Assembly: GCF_004551525.1 (NCBI RefSeq)
Contig: NZ_SATR01000018.1
Span: 33,565-97,564, forward strand
Source of the DNA: Vibrio ouci
GTDB taxonomy: Bacteria; Pseudomonadota; Gammaproteobacteria; Enterobacterales; Vibrionaceae
Direction: 5' to 3'
Length of the DNA stretch: 64,000 nucleotides
A program made the translations under genes and the position numbers. The notes beneath the pieces were generated by a model. That model made no database searches, had not been told where the DNA came from, and saw nothing but the letters and a program-made list of their open reading frames with translations. Positions 26,510-37,047 of this stretch are shown one piece after another (the first letter of the stretch is position 1; the number at the start of each line of letters is the position of its first letter).

Positions 26510-27007
26510 CTATCTTCTCATTGTTCGCTTACGCGCTGCGGCTTTCTGCCGATCGGGGCTGCTTTCAAGAGGAGGGACTTTTTCTTGTCCGGCGATTTTT
26601 TTCTGTAATGACATCATCAGTTCGGCTTCTGCTTTTGGCAGTTCGCACTCTTCGATCAACTCATTAATATCTGCACCTAACTGGACCATTTTACTGGCTC
26701 TAGAGTACAAGCGGCCATCACTGTCTGCTTGCTCTAATTCCGTAATACGTTCATTTAAGTGCTGGATAATATCTTGCTGTTCACTGACTTTTTGTCCTAA
26801 CCCGACCACAACGGAACGAACTTCTAAAAGTTGTTTATTGGCTTTTTGTAGTTCTTTATCCAAATGGCGCGTTTGCTGACGTTGATACTCAGCAGACTTC
26901 GTTTGTCCTTGTTTTAGGCGTAATAATGCAAAAACAATGATCAATACGACAAACGATACTGCCCCAGCAATCACTGGAGCACTTAACATCGAACTACTCA
27001 ATTCCAT
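26510..27007 (-). CDS. DUF2802 membrane-anchored protein of the chemotaxis operon
   Basis: A 165-residue protein. It has an N-terminal transmembrane helix (APVIAGAVSFVVLIIVFALL), a coiled-coil (about residues 38-92: RQQTRHLDKELQKANKQLLE, then QQDIIQHLNERITELEQ), and the conserved DUF2802 segment YSRASKMVQLGADINELIEE followed by CELPKAEAELM, which looks like a small helix-turn-helix. The tail is basic (KAAARKRTMRR). The start codon shares a base with the cheW stop. The family is found at this spot in polar flagellates; its function is not known to me. Confidence 0.8.
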   Translation of the reverse strand: MELSSSMLSAPVIAGAVSFVVLIIVFALLRLKQGQTKSAEYQRQQTRHLDKELQKANKQLLEVRSVVVGLGQKVSEQQDIIQHLNERITELEQADSDGRLYSRASKMVQLGADINELIEECELPKAEAELMMSLQKKIAGQEKVPPLESSPDRQKAAARKRTMRR

Positions 27008-27501
27008 TATAGGTGAGCCATCTCATCCCATTCTTCATCAGTCAGTAGCTTATTCAAATCAACTAGGATCAATAGCTTACCGTCACGATTGCTAACACCT
27101 TGGATGAATTTCGCACTTTCGTCAGTACCAACACTTGGTGTGGTATCGATTTCAGAAGAACGTAAGTAAACCACTTCGGCTACGCTATCAACCAGAATAC
27201 CAATCACTTGGTGCTCAGATTCAATCACGATGATACGAGTGTTATCTGTGATTTCACCTTCCATCAGGCCAAAACGAGAGCGGGTATCAATAACGGTAAC
27301 AACGTTACCACGTAGGTTAATGATACCTAGCACGTAATCTGGCGCACCTGGTACTGGAGCAATCTCAGTGTAACGAAGTACTTCACGTACCTGCATTACA
27401 TTGATGCCGTAAGTTTCTTCTTCTAATTGGAACGTCACCCACTGAAGCACTTCGTCATTTGACTGCTCTTTTCTTACTTCGACTTCATTAGTTTGAGACA
27501 T
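27007..27501 (-). CDS. cheW: Chemotaxis coupling protein CheW
   Basis: CheW (164 residues) links chemoreceptors to CheA in the signalling array. A single CheW domain is visible: LQWVTFQLEEETYGINVMQV, REVLRYTEIAPVPGAPDYVL and GIINLRGNVVTVIDTRSRFG, then RIIVIESEHQVIGILVDSVA. It lies 37 bases after parP in the same operon, with DUF2802 directly behind. Confidence 0.97.
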   Translation of the reverse strand: MSQTNEVEVRKEQSNDEVLQWVTFQLEEETYGINVMQVREVLRYTEIAPVPGAPDYVLGIINLRGNVVTVIDTRSRFGLMEGEITDNTRIIVIESEHQVIGILVDSVAEVVYLRSSEIDTTPSVGTDESAKFIQGVSNRDGKLLILVDLNKLLTDEEWDEMAHL

Positions 27502-27538
27502 ACCTTATCCTCTCTAAGCCCAAATAGGCATAAATGTT

Positions 27539-28589
<1,051 letters not shown>

Positions 28590-28597
<8 letters not shown>

Positions 28598-29366
28598 TGA
28601 TGGCTAACCTCTCTAGATAAATCAATAGTTGCTTGTAGGCAAACACACCTCGGCTACCCGACGCAAAGTGAGATACGGGCAAATGTTTTAAGCTCGCGTC
28701 TCTAAATTTGGTATCGATAGGGACAGCAGATGACCAAACCTGACTTGGGTAATCTTTCTTTAATTGCTGTAATGTTTGTAGCGAAGCACGCGTGCGTTTG
28801 TCATACATGGTCGGAACAATCGTCACATTAAAGGACTTATTGCGCGACTTCTGCATGATCGCCAGCGTACGAACCATACGCTCTAGGCCTTTCATCGCTA
28901 AGAACTCAGTCTGGACAGGGATCAAGATTCGATCACTGGCAGCCAAAGCATTAACCATCATTACGCCAAGAATTGGCGGACAGTCAATCAGTACATAATC
29001 GTAGTGGCTACGAATCGCATTCAACGCTCGTTTCAGGATTAATCCCATTCCACTTCGATTGCCCATAACCCGATCCAGTGTCGCCAGTGACATGTGCGCA
29101 GGAATTAGGTCGATCCCTTCAATATCCGAGCGCATAACTAAAGGCATCACCGTTTGCTCGGTATATTCCTTTAGTTGAAACATATCAAATAGGCTTGAAG
29201 GGACACTATCAGAGTCGTAACCAAGGTACGTCGTTAAAGATGCGTGCGGATCAGTATCCACTAATAAGACACGCTTTCCTTGTTTACTTAACAAACCAGC
29301 TAGAGTAATGGTTGTGGTCGTTTTGCCCACTCCCCCTTTTTGGTTCGCTATACTCCATACAATCAT
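28590..29366 (-). CDS. parC: ParC, ParA-like ATPase for polar chemotaxis arrays
   Basis: A 258-residue ParA/MinD-family ATPase. The deviant Walker A is SIANQKGGVGKTTTTITLAG, Walker A' is VLLVDTDPHASLTTYLGY, and Walker B is YDYVLIDCPPILGVMM. Because it sits between cheB and parP it is ParC, which positions chemotaxis arrays at the old pole and is itself recruited by HubP. It is not the chromosome-partition ParA: no parB or parS is present. Nor is it the topoisomerase IV subunit that shares the name. Confidence 0.9.
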
Positions 29367-29374
29367 GAGAACCT

Positions 29375-30502
29375 CTATGCTAGACCGACTTCGACTAACA
29401 TTCGCTCGGCAATTCTATCCAATGGTAAATCTTCAGTAGAAAGGCCTGCTTTCGCCACTGCCTGAGGCATGCCGTAAACAACGCAACTTTCTTCGTCTTG
29501 AGCCCAAACTGTCGAACCAACACCCTTAAGCATACGAGAACCTTCACGGCCATCTGCACCCATACCCGTCAGTACCATCGAAAGTACTTGTTCAGAATAG
29601 ATCTTGGCCGCACTACCGAATGTCACGTCGACACACGGCTTATAGTTCATGCGTTCACCACCGTCGATGATGCGAAGTTTGGCAGACCCAGGTCGTCCTT
29701 CTAGCATCATTTGTTTACCACCTGGTGCCAAATAAGCGACACCCGGTTTTAGTACGTCTCCATCTTCCGCTTCTTTTACCTGAATCTTACATAGGGAATT
29801 CAAGCGACTCGCAAATGCAGCCGTAAAAGTCGCTGGCATATGTTGAATCAACACAATTGGATGAGGATAGTTAGCCGGTAATTTGGTTAAGATTTTCTGC
29901 AGAGCAACTGGGCCGCCAGTCGAAGTACCAATCGCAGTTAACTGATACTTTTTACCACTCGCTTTAAATCGCGTAGCCACACTCGGCTTAGCCACTGGGG
30001 CCGTTGGACGCAACGAAGAGCGCACAGGCGCCGTTGACGACGCCTTTGCGGCTGGAGACGCTGCAGGCGTTGGCCTAACTGGCGCAGCACGGCGCATTGA
30101 TGCGCGCTTAGATGCAATCTGGATTACACGTTGCTGAAGCAATGACACCGCTTCATCACGATTACGTGCAATATCTTCAAACTTTTTAGGTAGGAAATCG
30201 AGCGCGCCCGCTTCTAATGCATCTAAAGTTGCCTTCGCACCATCATGGGTTAAAGAGGAGAACATTAGAATCGGCACAGGGCTCTTTGACATGATCTCAC
30301 GGACGGCAGTGATACCGTCCATGACTGGCATTTCAATATCCATCGTAATCACGTCAGGCTTAATCGAAATAGCTTTTTCGACTGCCTCTTTTCCGTTAGT
30401 AGCAATATCAATTACTTCAAGTCGAGCGTCAGAATTAATAATTTCACTTACTCGACGTCGGAAGAAACTCGAATCATCAACGACTAATACTTTGATTGCC
30501 AT
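29375..30502 (-). CDS. cheB: Chemotaxis methylesterase CheB
   Basis: CheB (375 residues) removes methyl groups from chemoreceptors and deamidates glutamines. The N-terminal receiver has phosphorylatable Asp55 ([15 protein letters not shown]). An Ala/Pro/Ser-rich linker (about 140-180) follows. The C-terminal esterase domain has catalytic Ser in [13 protein letters not shown], His in [13 protein letters not shown] and Asp in [11 protein letters not shown]. No cheR is in this window. Confidence 0.97.
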   Translation of the reverse strand: MAIKVLVVDDSSFFRRRVSEIINSDARLEVIDIATNGKEAVEKAISIKPDVITMDIEMPVMDGITAVREIMSKSPVPILMFSSLTHDGAKATLDALEAGALDFLPKKFEDIARNRDEAVSLLQQRVIQIASKRASMRRAAPVRPTPAASPAAKASSTAPVRSSLRPTAPVAKPSVATRFKASGKKYQLTAIGTSTGGPVALQKILTKLPANYPHPIVLIQHMPATFTAAFASRLNSLCKIQVKEAEDGDVLKPGVAYLAPGGKQMMLEGRPGSAKLRIIDGGERMNYKPCVDVTFGSAAKIYSEQVLSMVLTGMGADGREGSRMLKGVGSTVWAQDEESCVVYGMPQAVAKAGLSTEDLPLDRIAERMLVEVGLA

Positions 30503-30525
30503 ATATGTCCTTTATATGCTGAAAG

Positions 30526-32733
30526 TTAGATTCGCGACGCAGCTGCATACTGCTTAAGCAAATCAGGCACATCTAAGATAAGGGCAATATGACCATCACT
30601 CGTGATCGTCGCGCCCGCCATTCCTGGCGTACCTTGCAACAAGTTATCTAAAGGTTTGATAACCACTTCTTCTTGACCAATCAAGGTGTCAACAACGAAG
30701 CCAACGCGTTGGCTACCGATTTGTACGATCACAACATGACCATGACCTTTACGTAACTCGACTTGACCTGCTTGCGGTGCGAGCCAGTTCTGTAAATAAA
30801 AGAGTGGAATAGACTTATCACGAACAATGATCGTCAATTGACCATCAACCACATTGGTGCGACTTAAATCTAGATGGAAGATTTCGTTGACGCTTGCAAG
30901 TGGTAGAGCAAATGGGTGATTCGCAACACCAACCATTAGAGTTGGTAGAATCGCAAGTGTCAGTGGTACCTTGATAGTGATCTTGGTGCCTTTGCCCATT
31001 TCTGAGTCGATATCAATCGAGCCATTAAGGGTATTGATGGCCGTTTTAACCACGTCCATACCTACACCACGACCTGAGATATCAGAGATCTGCTCTTTAC
31101 TCGAGAAGCCTGGCATAAAGATAAGATTGAAACACTCTTTATCTGTCAATCGAGACGCTGCATCTTCATCCATGATGCCGCGTTTAACCGCGATACCACG
31201 AAGTTTATCTGGGTCCATACCACCACCGTCATCAACGATAGCCAGTTCGATATGGTCGCCTTCTTGAGACGCAGATAAGATCACTTTACCGGTACGAGAC
31301 TTACCTGACGCTACACGAGCTTCTGGCATTTCAATACCGTGATCAACAGAGTTACGCACCAAGTGAATCAATGGATCCGCAAGTGCTTCTACGAGGTTTT
31401 TATCTAGATCGGTATCTTCACCACGCATTTCCAGCGTAATGTCTTTGTTTAAGCTACGAGCTAAGTCACGTACAACACGAGGGAAGCGGCCAAATACTTT
31501 TTTGATTGGCTGCATGCGCGTTTTCATTACTGCGCCTTGAAGGTCCGCAGTAACAACGTCTAAGTTCGACACCGCTTTTGACATTTCCTCGTCGTTGCTA
31601 TTTAAACCTAAGCTAAGAAGGCGGTTACGCACGAGTACAAGCTCACCTACCATATTCATAATGGTATCGAGCGTTGACGTATCAACACGTACGGTTGCTT
31701 CTGCTTGAGGTTTTTTAGCTGGCGTTGCGGCTTCTTTCTTCGCAGGAGGAGGTGGCGCAGCTTCCGCTTTAGCAGCAGGTTTAGGTGCTGGAGCAGGCTT
31801 AGGTGCCGGTGCCGGTGGCGGCGCTGCGGGTGCAACTGGTTCAGGGTTTGCAGCGGCTGGTTTAGTTGCCGCGTCAAGTTCTTCAACACTTGGACCTTTG
31901 CCAGAGCCATGCAAATCATCAAGCAGTTTTTCGAACTCTTCATCCGACATTAGATCAGAATCACCCGCACCTGCAGGAGCGGCTGGCGCAGGTGTAGGCG
32001 CAGGAGCGGCCGGTTCAGCGGCAGCTGATTCACCTTCGCCTGGCGCTTTACCAACACCGTGCAGTTCATCTAATAACTTTTCAAATTCGTCGTCGGTAAT
32101 GTCGCTACCCATATCTGCATCAACAGCAGGCGCTGGTGATGGCACTGGAGCACTTGTTGGTTTTCCTGGCGCAGTACCTGAACCGTGTAGCTCATCAAGT
32201 AGCTTTTCAAATTCGTCTTGAGTAATTTCATCAATTGAACCGGCAGCAATCTCTGCTTGAGGCGCTGCGGGAGCTTCAACAACAGGCTCTGGGATTACAG
32301 GCTCTTCAACGACTGGCGCGGCAGCAACGGCTTCATCAGCTGATTCAGGACTGCTTAGGCGATGAAGTTCATCTAGCAATGACTGCTCAGCTTTAGGCAA
32401 TTCTTCACGCTCTTGAACTGCTTGGAATTGTTCATTCACCGTATCAAGTGCTTTAAGCATCGTATCCATCAGGCTCGCGCTTACTTGTCGCTGACCATTA
32501 CGTAAGATATCGAACACGTTCTCTGCACCGTGACAAGTATCCACAAGCTCGGTTAGGGCTAGGAAACCCGCACCACCTTTCACTGTGTGGAAACCACGGA
32601 AAATGGCATTTAATAGTTCTTTATCTTCAGGGTTATTTTCAAGCTCTACTAACTGCTCAGAGAGTAGCTCTAAGATCTCTCCCGCTTCTACCAAAAAGTC
32701 CTGAAGAATATCTTCGTCTAAATCGTAGCTCAT
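30526..32733 (-). CDS. cheA: Chemotaxis histidine kinase CheA
   Basis: CheA, 735 residues. P1 domain with phospho-accepting His49 (FRGFHTVKGGAGFLAL). Next is a long variable region in place of a plain P2, containing three copies of a (D/E)EFEKLLD(E/D)LHG motif (about residues 174, 214 and 268) and then a Pro/Ala/Lys-rich linker. P3 dimerisation (STLDTIMNMVGELVLVRNRL), P4 ATP-binding (LVRNSVDHGIEMPE, DDGGGMDPDKL, DISGRGVGMDVVK) and the P5 CheW-like domain finish the protein. It works with CheW, CheY and CheZ. Confidence 0.97.
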   Translation of the reverse strand: MSYDLDEDILQDFLVEAGEILELLSEQLVELENNPEDKELLNAIFRGFHTVKGGAGFLALTELVDTCHGAENVFDILRNGQRQVSASLMDTMLKALDTVNEQFQAVQEREELPKAEQSLLDELHRLSSPESADEAVAAAPVVEEPVIPEPVVEAPAAPQAEIAAGSIDEITQDEFEKLLDELHGSGTAPGKPTSAPVPSPAPAVDADMGSDITDDEFEKLLDELHGVGKAPGEGESAAAEPAAPAPTPAPAAPAGAGDSDLMSDEEFEKLLDDLHGSGKGPSVEELDAATKPAAANPEPVAPAAPPPAPAPKPAPAPKPAAKAEAAPPPPAKKEAATPAKKPQAEATVRVDTSTLDTIMNMVGELVLVRNRLLSLGLNSNDEEMSKAVSNLDVVTADLQGAVMKTRMQPIKKVFGRFPRVVRDLARSLNKDITLEMRGEDTDLDKNLVEALADPLIHLVRNSVDHGIEMPEARVASGKSRTGKVILSASQEGDHIELAIVDDGGGMDPDKLRGIAVKRGIMDEDAASRLTDKECFNLIFMPGFSSKEQISDISGRGVGMDVVKTAINTLNGSIDIDSEMGKGTKITIKVPLTLAILPTLMVGVANHPFALPLASVNEIFHLDLSRTNVVDGQLTIIVRDKSIPLFYLQNWLAPQAGQVELRKGHGHVVIVQIGSQRVGFVVDTLIGQEEVVIKPLDNLLQGTPGMAGATITSDGHIALILDVPDLLKQYAAASRI
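31880..32225 (-). repeat. Three DEFEKLLDELHG motif repeats in the CheA linker
   Basis: Three protein-level repeats, ITQDEFEKLLDELHGSG, ITDDEFEKLLDELHGVG and MSDEEFEKLLDDLHGSG, are spaced about 40-54 residues apart by Ala/Pro-rich segments. They look like duplicated short amphipathic binding helices. Approximate span only. Confidence 0.8.
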
Positions 32734-32741
32734 ATTTACCT

Positions 32742-33461
32742 CTAAAACCCAAGACTCGAGAGTAAGTCGTCGACTTCGTCTTGTGATGAAACGGCATCTT
32801 CCCTATCTTGAGCGTTAAGGATTGGACCTTCCGGGTCCGTCGATGCTTTGCTCTTGTTATTTTTGCTTTCTTCTAGCTGTCCAGAACTAAAGGCAGTCAG
32901 TATTTCAACCAATCTACCTTCAACCTCATCCACTAAGGTGATAACACGTCGAATAATTTGACCTGTTAAATCTTGGAAGTCTTGGGCCATGAGAATTTCG
33001 GTCAATTGACCTCGTAACTCAGTACTATCCCCTTCAACTTCACTTAGTAGGTTATCGATTCGATAACAAAGCGCTTTAAAATCAGCTAACTCTATGCGGC
33101 CATGCATAAGTTCGTTCCACTGTGGGCGAACTTGCAGTAGTCCTTCATGTAGGTTATCAGCAATAGGCATACAACGATCGACCGCATCCATGGTTTTGTT
33201 CGCGGCAACTTCTGTCTTATCAATGACGTATTGGAGGCGATCCCTGGCGTCAGGGATTTCGTCATTGGCAATCTCACTCATGCGCTCGTCCACGCTGAAA
33301 TGTTTAATTGACTCATGTAAGTCACGAGTCAATTCACCAATTTCCTGTAGCATTGGGTTCGAGGTGTTTTCGTATATGTCTCTAACAAGGATATCCGCTT
33401 CCTGTTGTTGACCTTCTTCTAACAACTCGACAAGTTGCTTTGCCTGTTCTAATGAAATCAT
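32742..33461 (-). CDS. cheZ: CheY-P phosphatase CheZ
   Basis: A 239-residue, almost wholly helical protein. The catalytic helix carries the conserved segment ILMAQDFQDLTGQIIRRVIT (with the key Asp and Gln). The C-terminal CheY-binding peptide is DDLLSSLGF, separated by a flexible acidic linker. It speeds CheY-P dephosphorylation. It lies between cheY and cheA in the operon. Confidence 0.97.
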   Translation of the reverse strand: MISLEQAKQLVELLEEGQQQEADILVRDIYENTSNPMLQEIGELTRDLHESIKHFSVDERMSEIANDEIPDARDRLQYVIDKTEVAANKTMDAVDRCMPIADNLHEGLLQVRPQWNELMHGRIELADFKALCYRIDNLLSEVEGDSTELRGQLTEILMAQDFQDLTGQIIRRVITLVDEVEGRLVEILTAFSSGQLEESKNNKSKASTDPEGPILNAQDREDAVSSQDEVDDLLSSLGF

Positions 33462-33500
33462 TCTGAATTTTGGCCTTTCACGCTTTAGTCAATACCTTGA

Positions 33501-33893
33501 CTATAAACGCTCAAAAATTTTGTCTAATTTTTCTTTTAATGTTGCAGCGGTAAATGGCTTAACAATGTAGCCATTAACACCAGCTTGTGCTGCTTCGATG
33601 ATTTGCTCACGTTTTGCTTCTGCAGTGATCATCAATACTGGTAGGTGCTTAAGCTCGTCATCGGCACGAATATGCTTAAGCAAGTCAATGCCTTGCATGC
33701 CAGGCATGTTCCAATCTGTCACGACAAAGTCGAACTCACCCTTCTTAAGCATTGGTAACGCCGTTAAGCCGTCGTCCGCTTCTTGGGTATTGTTGAAACC
33801 CAAATCACGAAGTAGGTTCTTAACGATACGGCGCATTGTTGAGAAATCATCAACAATAAGGATCTTCATGTTTTTATTCAAAATTGCCTCCAC
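33501..33893 (-). CDS. cheY: Chemotaxis response regulator CheY
   Basis: A 130-residue single-domain receiver: [20 protein letters not shown], phosphorylation site Asp60 in [13 protein letters not shown], then [20 protein letters not shown] and [16 protein letters not shown]. It is nearly identical to what I recall of V. cholerae CheY3, the CheY that switches the flagellar motor. Start ATG at 33893; an internal ATG eight codons in would give the E. coli-like N-terminus. Confidence 0.97.
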   Translation of the reverse strand: MEAILNKNMKILIVDDFSTMRRIVKNLLRDLGFNNTQEADDGLTALPMLKKGEFDFVVTDWNMPGMQGIDLLKHIRADDELKHLPVLMITAEAKREQIIEAAQAGVNGYIVKPFTAATLKEKLDKIFERL

Positions 33894-33914
33894 TGAATTT
33901 GAGATCAGTGATTT

Positions 33915-34652
33915 TTACTCATTATTTGTCCAAGCACTTAACTTTGTGCGTAGACGCTGCATAGATTGGCTTAATATTTGGCTAACTCGTGACTCGCTAA
34001 CACCAATTACTTCGCCGATTTCTTTTAAGTTTAACTCTTCATCATAATAAAGCGAAAGTACTAGAGCTTCACGCTCTGGAAGAGATTTTATTGAGTCAAC
34101 CAATGCTTTACGGAAATATTCATCAGCGACTCCCTTAAAAGGTAAGTTATCGTCTTCACTATCCTCAGGTGATATCGAGTCTTCCGATATCCCCAAGTCT
34201 TCTATTCCCACTAAGCGAGAACAGTTAATATCCGTCAGGATTACATGATACTGCTCTAGGCTGATTCCCATCCGTTGTGCAACTTCTGCATCAGTTGGAT
34301 CTCGATTCAACTCACCTTCAAGTATGGCAATAACTTGGCTAACTTCACGATTATGTTTATGAACTGAGCGTGGAACCCAGTCTCCTCGACGAATATCGTC
34401 AAGCATTGCGCCTCGAATGCGAATCCCTGCGTAAGTTTCGAAACTCGCTCCTTTAGTACCATCATAGTTCTTTTGAGCTTCGAGCAGGCCAATCATTCCC
34501 GCCTGAATAAGATCTTCTACCTGCACACTCGGAGGTAACCGTCCAAGCAGATGATGAGCAATACGTTTCACCAGCACCGAGTATTTTTCTAAAAATGCTC
34601 GTTGACTGTTCTGGTTAGCGTACTGGTCATAGGTCAAGGCCTTATTCACCAA
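33915..34652 (-). CDS. fliA: Flagellar sigma factor FliA (sigma-28)
   Basis: Sigma-28, 245 residues. Regions 2 (LVKRIAHHLLGRLPPSVQVE; DLIQAGMIGLLEAQKNYDG; FETYAGIRIRGAMLDDIRRG), 3 and 4 (LPEREALVLSLYYDEELNLK followed by EIGEVIGVSESRVSQILS) are all present. It directs late flagellar and chemotaxis transcription and is held by FlgM until the hook is complete. The start GTG lies inside the last codons of flhG (11-base overlap). Confidence 0.97.
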   Translation of the reverse strand: MVNKALTYDQYANQNSQRAFLEKYSVLVKRIAHHLLGRLPPSVQVEDLIQAGMIGLLEAQKNYDGTKGASFETYAGIRIRGAMLDDIRRGDWVPRSVHKHNREVSQVIAILEGELNRDPTDAEVAQRMGISLEQYHVILTDINCSRLVGIEDLGISEDSISPEDSEDDNLPFKGVADEYFRKALVDSIKSLPEREALVLSLYYDEELNLKEIGEVIGVSESRVSQILSQSMQRLRTKLSAWTNNE

Positions 34653-35529
34653 ATGGTTCCTCTAGCATCTCAGGTCTATTAAGTAAGCGTTCGACAAAAA
34701 ACTCAAGATGTCCACTCGGAGTCTTAGGAATTGGCCAAGTAAGTGCTTTACTTGCCAAAGATCCGATGGCTAATGCAGCAGGTGCTCTTGGAAATGCATC
34801 AACTACAATCTTTTGTTTTTTAACTGCTTGTCTTACTTTATCATCCAAAGGAATACATGCTACGAGCTCTAGGCTCACATTCAAGAATCGCTCTGTGACC
34901 AAGGTCAACTTTGCGAACAATTCTCGGCCTTCTCGGTAGCTTCTGACCATATTTGCAACGATTTTGAATCGCTGAACCTGATGTTCTTTGCTCAGTAACT
35001 TAATCAGAGCATATGCATCAGTGATCGATGTTGGCTCGTCACAAACGACAATAACCACATCTTGAGCCGCCCGAGAAAAGCTGACTACCATATCAGATAT
35101 ACCAGCCGCCGTGTCGATTAGTAACACATCCATTTCATCTTCTAAGCTTCCGAAAGCTCGAATTAAACCGATATGTTGAGCATGCGACAGCTCGGTCATT
35201 GCCTGTGTACCCGATGTTGCTGGGATAATTTTAATGCCGTGAGGCCCCTCAACGATGGCATCTTTCAGATCACATTCGCCTGCGAGTACGTGGCCTAAGT
35301 TACGCTTAGGTCGAATACCTAGCATGACATCAACATTGGCAAGGCCTAAATCGGCATCAAGTACCATGACTTTCTTGCCTTGTCGCGCCATCGAGATAGC
35401 CATACCTAACGTCACATTAGATTTACCAACACCACCTTTACCACCCGTCACAGTAATGACCTTAGTAAGTGAAGGCTGTGTTAAGCGGCGTAATCCGCTT
35501 GCTTGGTCTTGTATCATATTCTTTGTCAT
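34642..35529 (-). CDS. flhG: Flagellar number regulator FlhG (FleN, MinD-like)
   Basis: A 295-residue ParA/MinD-type ATPase that limits polar flagellar number, counteracting FlhF and the master regulator FlrA. The deviant Walker A is VTGGKGGVGKSNVTLGMA, Walker A' LDADLGLANVDVMLGIRP, and Walker B VLLIDTAAGISDMV. A C-terminal amphipathic helix follows (GHLEFFVERLLN). I use the ATG at 35529 (MTKNMIQDQASGLRRL); the open frame above it overlaps flhF. The N-terminal DQAxxLR motif, by which FlhG activates FlhF's GTPase, is visible. Confidence 0.96.
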   Translation of the reverse strand: MTKNMIQDQASGLRRLTQPSLTKVITVTGGKGGVGKSNVTLGMAISMARQGKKVMVLDADLGLANVDVMLGIRPKRNLGHVLAGECDLKDAIVEGPHGIKIIPATSGTQAMTELSHAQHIGLIRAFGSLEDEMDVLLIDTAAGISDMVVSFSRAAQDVVIVVCDEPTSITDAYALIKLLSKEHQVQRFKIVANMVRSYREGRELFAKLTLVTERFLNVSLELVACIPLDDKVRQAVKKQKIVVDAFPRAPAALAIGSLASKALTWPIPKTPSGHLEFFVERLLNRPEMLEEPFGE

Positions 35530-35542
35530 AATCGTCCGCCGC

Positions 35543-37018
35543 CTAGAACCTTTCCGATTCACTATTCCAGTAGTGAGGTTCGTCGTCTGTCGACTTCTCA
35601 AGTAATTCGTTTGCCTTAGCGACCATGTATTTTGGTTGCGCTATCACAATATCTTCTGGGACTCGTTGTCCGTTCGCTATATACGTCACGGGTAGCGCAT
35701 TTTGAACTACCACGCTAAGGAACTCTCCTAAACTCAAAGACTCATCAAGCTTTGTCATAATACACCCAGACAGCGGGATGCGTTTAAAGTGGTCGATGGT
35801 CTCTTGCAATACTTTGCGCTGCGCAGTAGCCGGAAGAACCAAATAGCTGTGAATCACTTCACCGGTTTCCTGCATCAAAGTATCTAGCTGTTCAGACAGT
35901 CTAACGTCACGCTGTCCCATACCAGCTGTATCAACAAGAATTAGGCGACGATTTCGTAACTGATATATTACATCGGCTAACTCATTGGAATCTTTAGCGA
36001 CTTTTACTGGACAGCCCATAATGCGTCCATAAATGGCCAATTGCTCATGTGCACCGATACGATATGTATCTGTTGAAACGAGCGCGACATTATCCGAGCC
36101 ATACTCCATTGCCGCGCGAGCAGCCAACTTGGCGATTGTCGTTGTTTTACCTACACCGGTAGGCCCAAGAAGCGCTACAACACCGCCACGCTTCAAAATA
36201 TCTTTCTGTGAAACCGGAACTTGGTCAGCAACCAAACCCAGCAGTGCTTTCCACGCTTTGGTTGGCGCCGTATCTTCCGGAATATAACAAGCTAACTGAT
36301 CCGCTAAATCAGACGAGACGCCCATGCGCTCTAAGCGTTTAATTAACATCGCTCGAAGTGGCTCTCTACGCTCTACTTCTTGCCACATTAAGCCTGAAAC
36401 TTGGTGTTCTAAGAGGCGACGAATCGATGTCATCTCTTCTTTCATTTCTTCGAGATCTTCACTCGCAACAGCCGCTTCATTCGGACGAGAACGTTCATAG
36501 CGCGTCGGATCAAGTTTAGCAGCAGGTCTCTCTAGTCGGCGATCTTCCGCGATGAGTCGTGCAAGTGGTGAGTCTTCTTTCAACTGAACGGCTTCACGGC
36601 CATCTTGTCGAACAGCAGACTGTCGATTCAGCAAAGCAGCGAGTGTATCGGCACTGGTTTCTTCTTTGCTTTCGCTGCCATCACCGCCGCCATATTGCTT
36701 AAACATGTTGGCAAAGCGTTTGGTCATAGAGCTATCAGGGCGTGACTGCGACTGAAGACTGACTTTATCTTCCGCCAGCGCTCGGCTTGGTGAAGGCGCT
36801 TGCGGCTTCGCCTGTGTTGGTCGAGGATTATTGTGTCGCGGGTTAGAACTGTAATTGTTCGCCGCGCCGTTCGAGCCTTCGCCATCTACTGCAGCGACAA
36901 TCTCGACTCCTCCTGCCACTTTCTTGTTAGACATGATAACCGCATCATCACCAAGTTCTCCTTTGACTTGGAGAAGTGCTGTGCGCATGTCTTTGGCAAA
37001 AAATCGTTTAATCTTCAA
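35543..37018 (-). CDS. flhF: Flagellar placement GTPase FlhF
   Basis: An SRP-family GTPase of 491 residues that places the flagellum at the pole. It has a basic N-terminal B domain (MKIKRFFAKDMRTALLQVKG), a long low-complexity linker, then the N and G domains: G1 VALLGPTGVGKTTTIAKLAA, then VSTDTYRIGAHEQL, LVDTAGMGQRD and MTKLDESLSLG. It lies between flhA and flhG, the invariant order in polar flagellates. Confidence 0.97.
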   Translation of the reverse strand: MKIKRFFAKDMRTALLQVKGELGDDAVIMSNKKVAGGVEIVAAVDGEGSNGAANNYSSNPRHNNPRPTQAKPQAPSPSRALAEDKVSLQSQSRPDSSMTKRFANMFKQYGGGDGSESKEETSADTLAALLNRQSAVRQDGREAVQLKEDSPLARLIAEDRRLERPAAKLDPTRYERSRPNEAAVASEDLEEMKEEMTSIRRLLEHQVSGLMWQEVERREPLRAMLIKRLERMGVSSDLADQLACYIPEDTAPTKAWKALLGLVADQVPVSQKDILKRGGVVALLGPTGVGKTTTIAKLAARAAMEYGSDNVALVSTDTYRIGAHEQLAIYGRIMGCPVKVAKDSNELADVIYQLRNRRLILVDTAGMGQRDVRLSEQLDTLMQETGEVIHSYLVLPATAQRKVLQETIDHFKRIPLSGCIMTKLDESLSLGEFLSVVVQNALPVTYIANGQRVPEDIVIAQPKYMVAKANELLEKSTDDEPHYWNSESERF

Positions 37019-37047
37019 ATTAGGTACCGTATATCAACGTATTAAAG

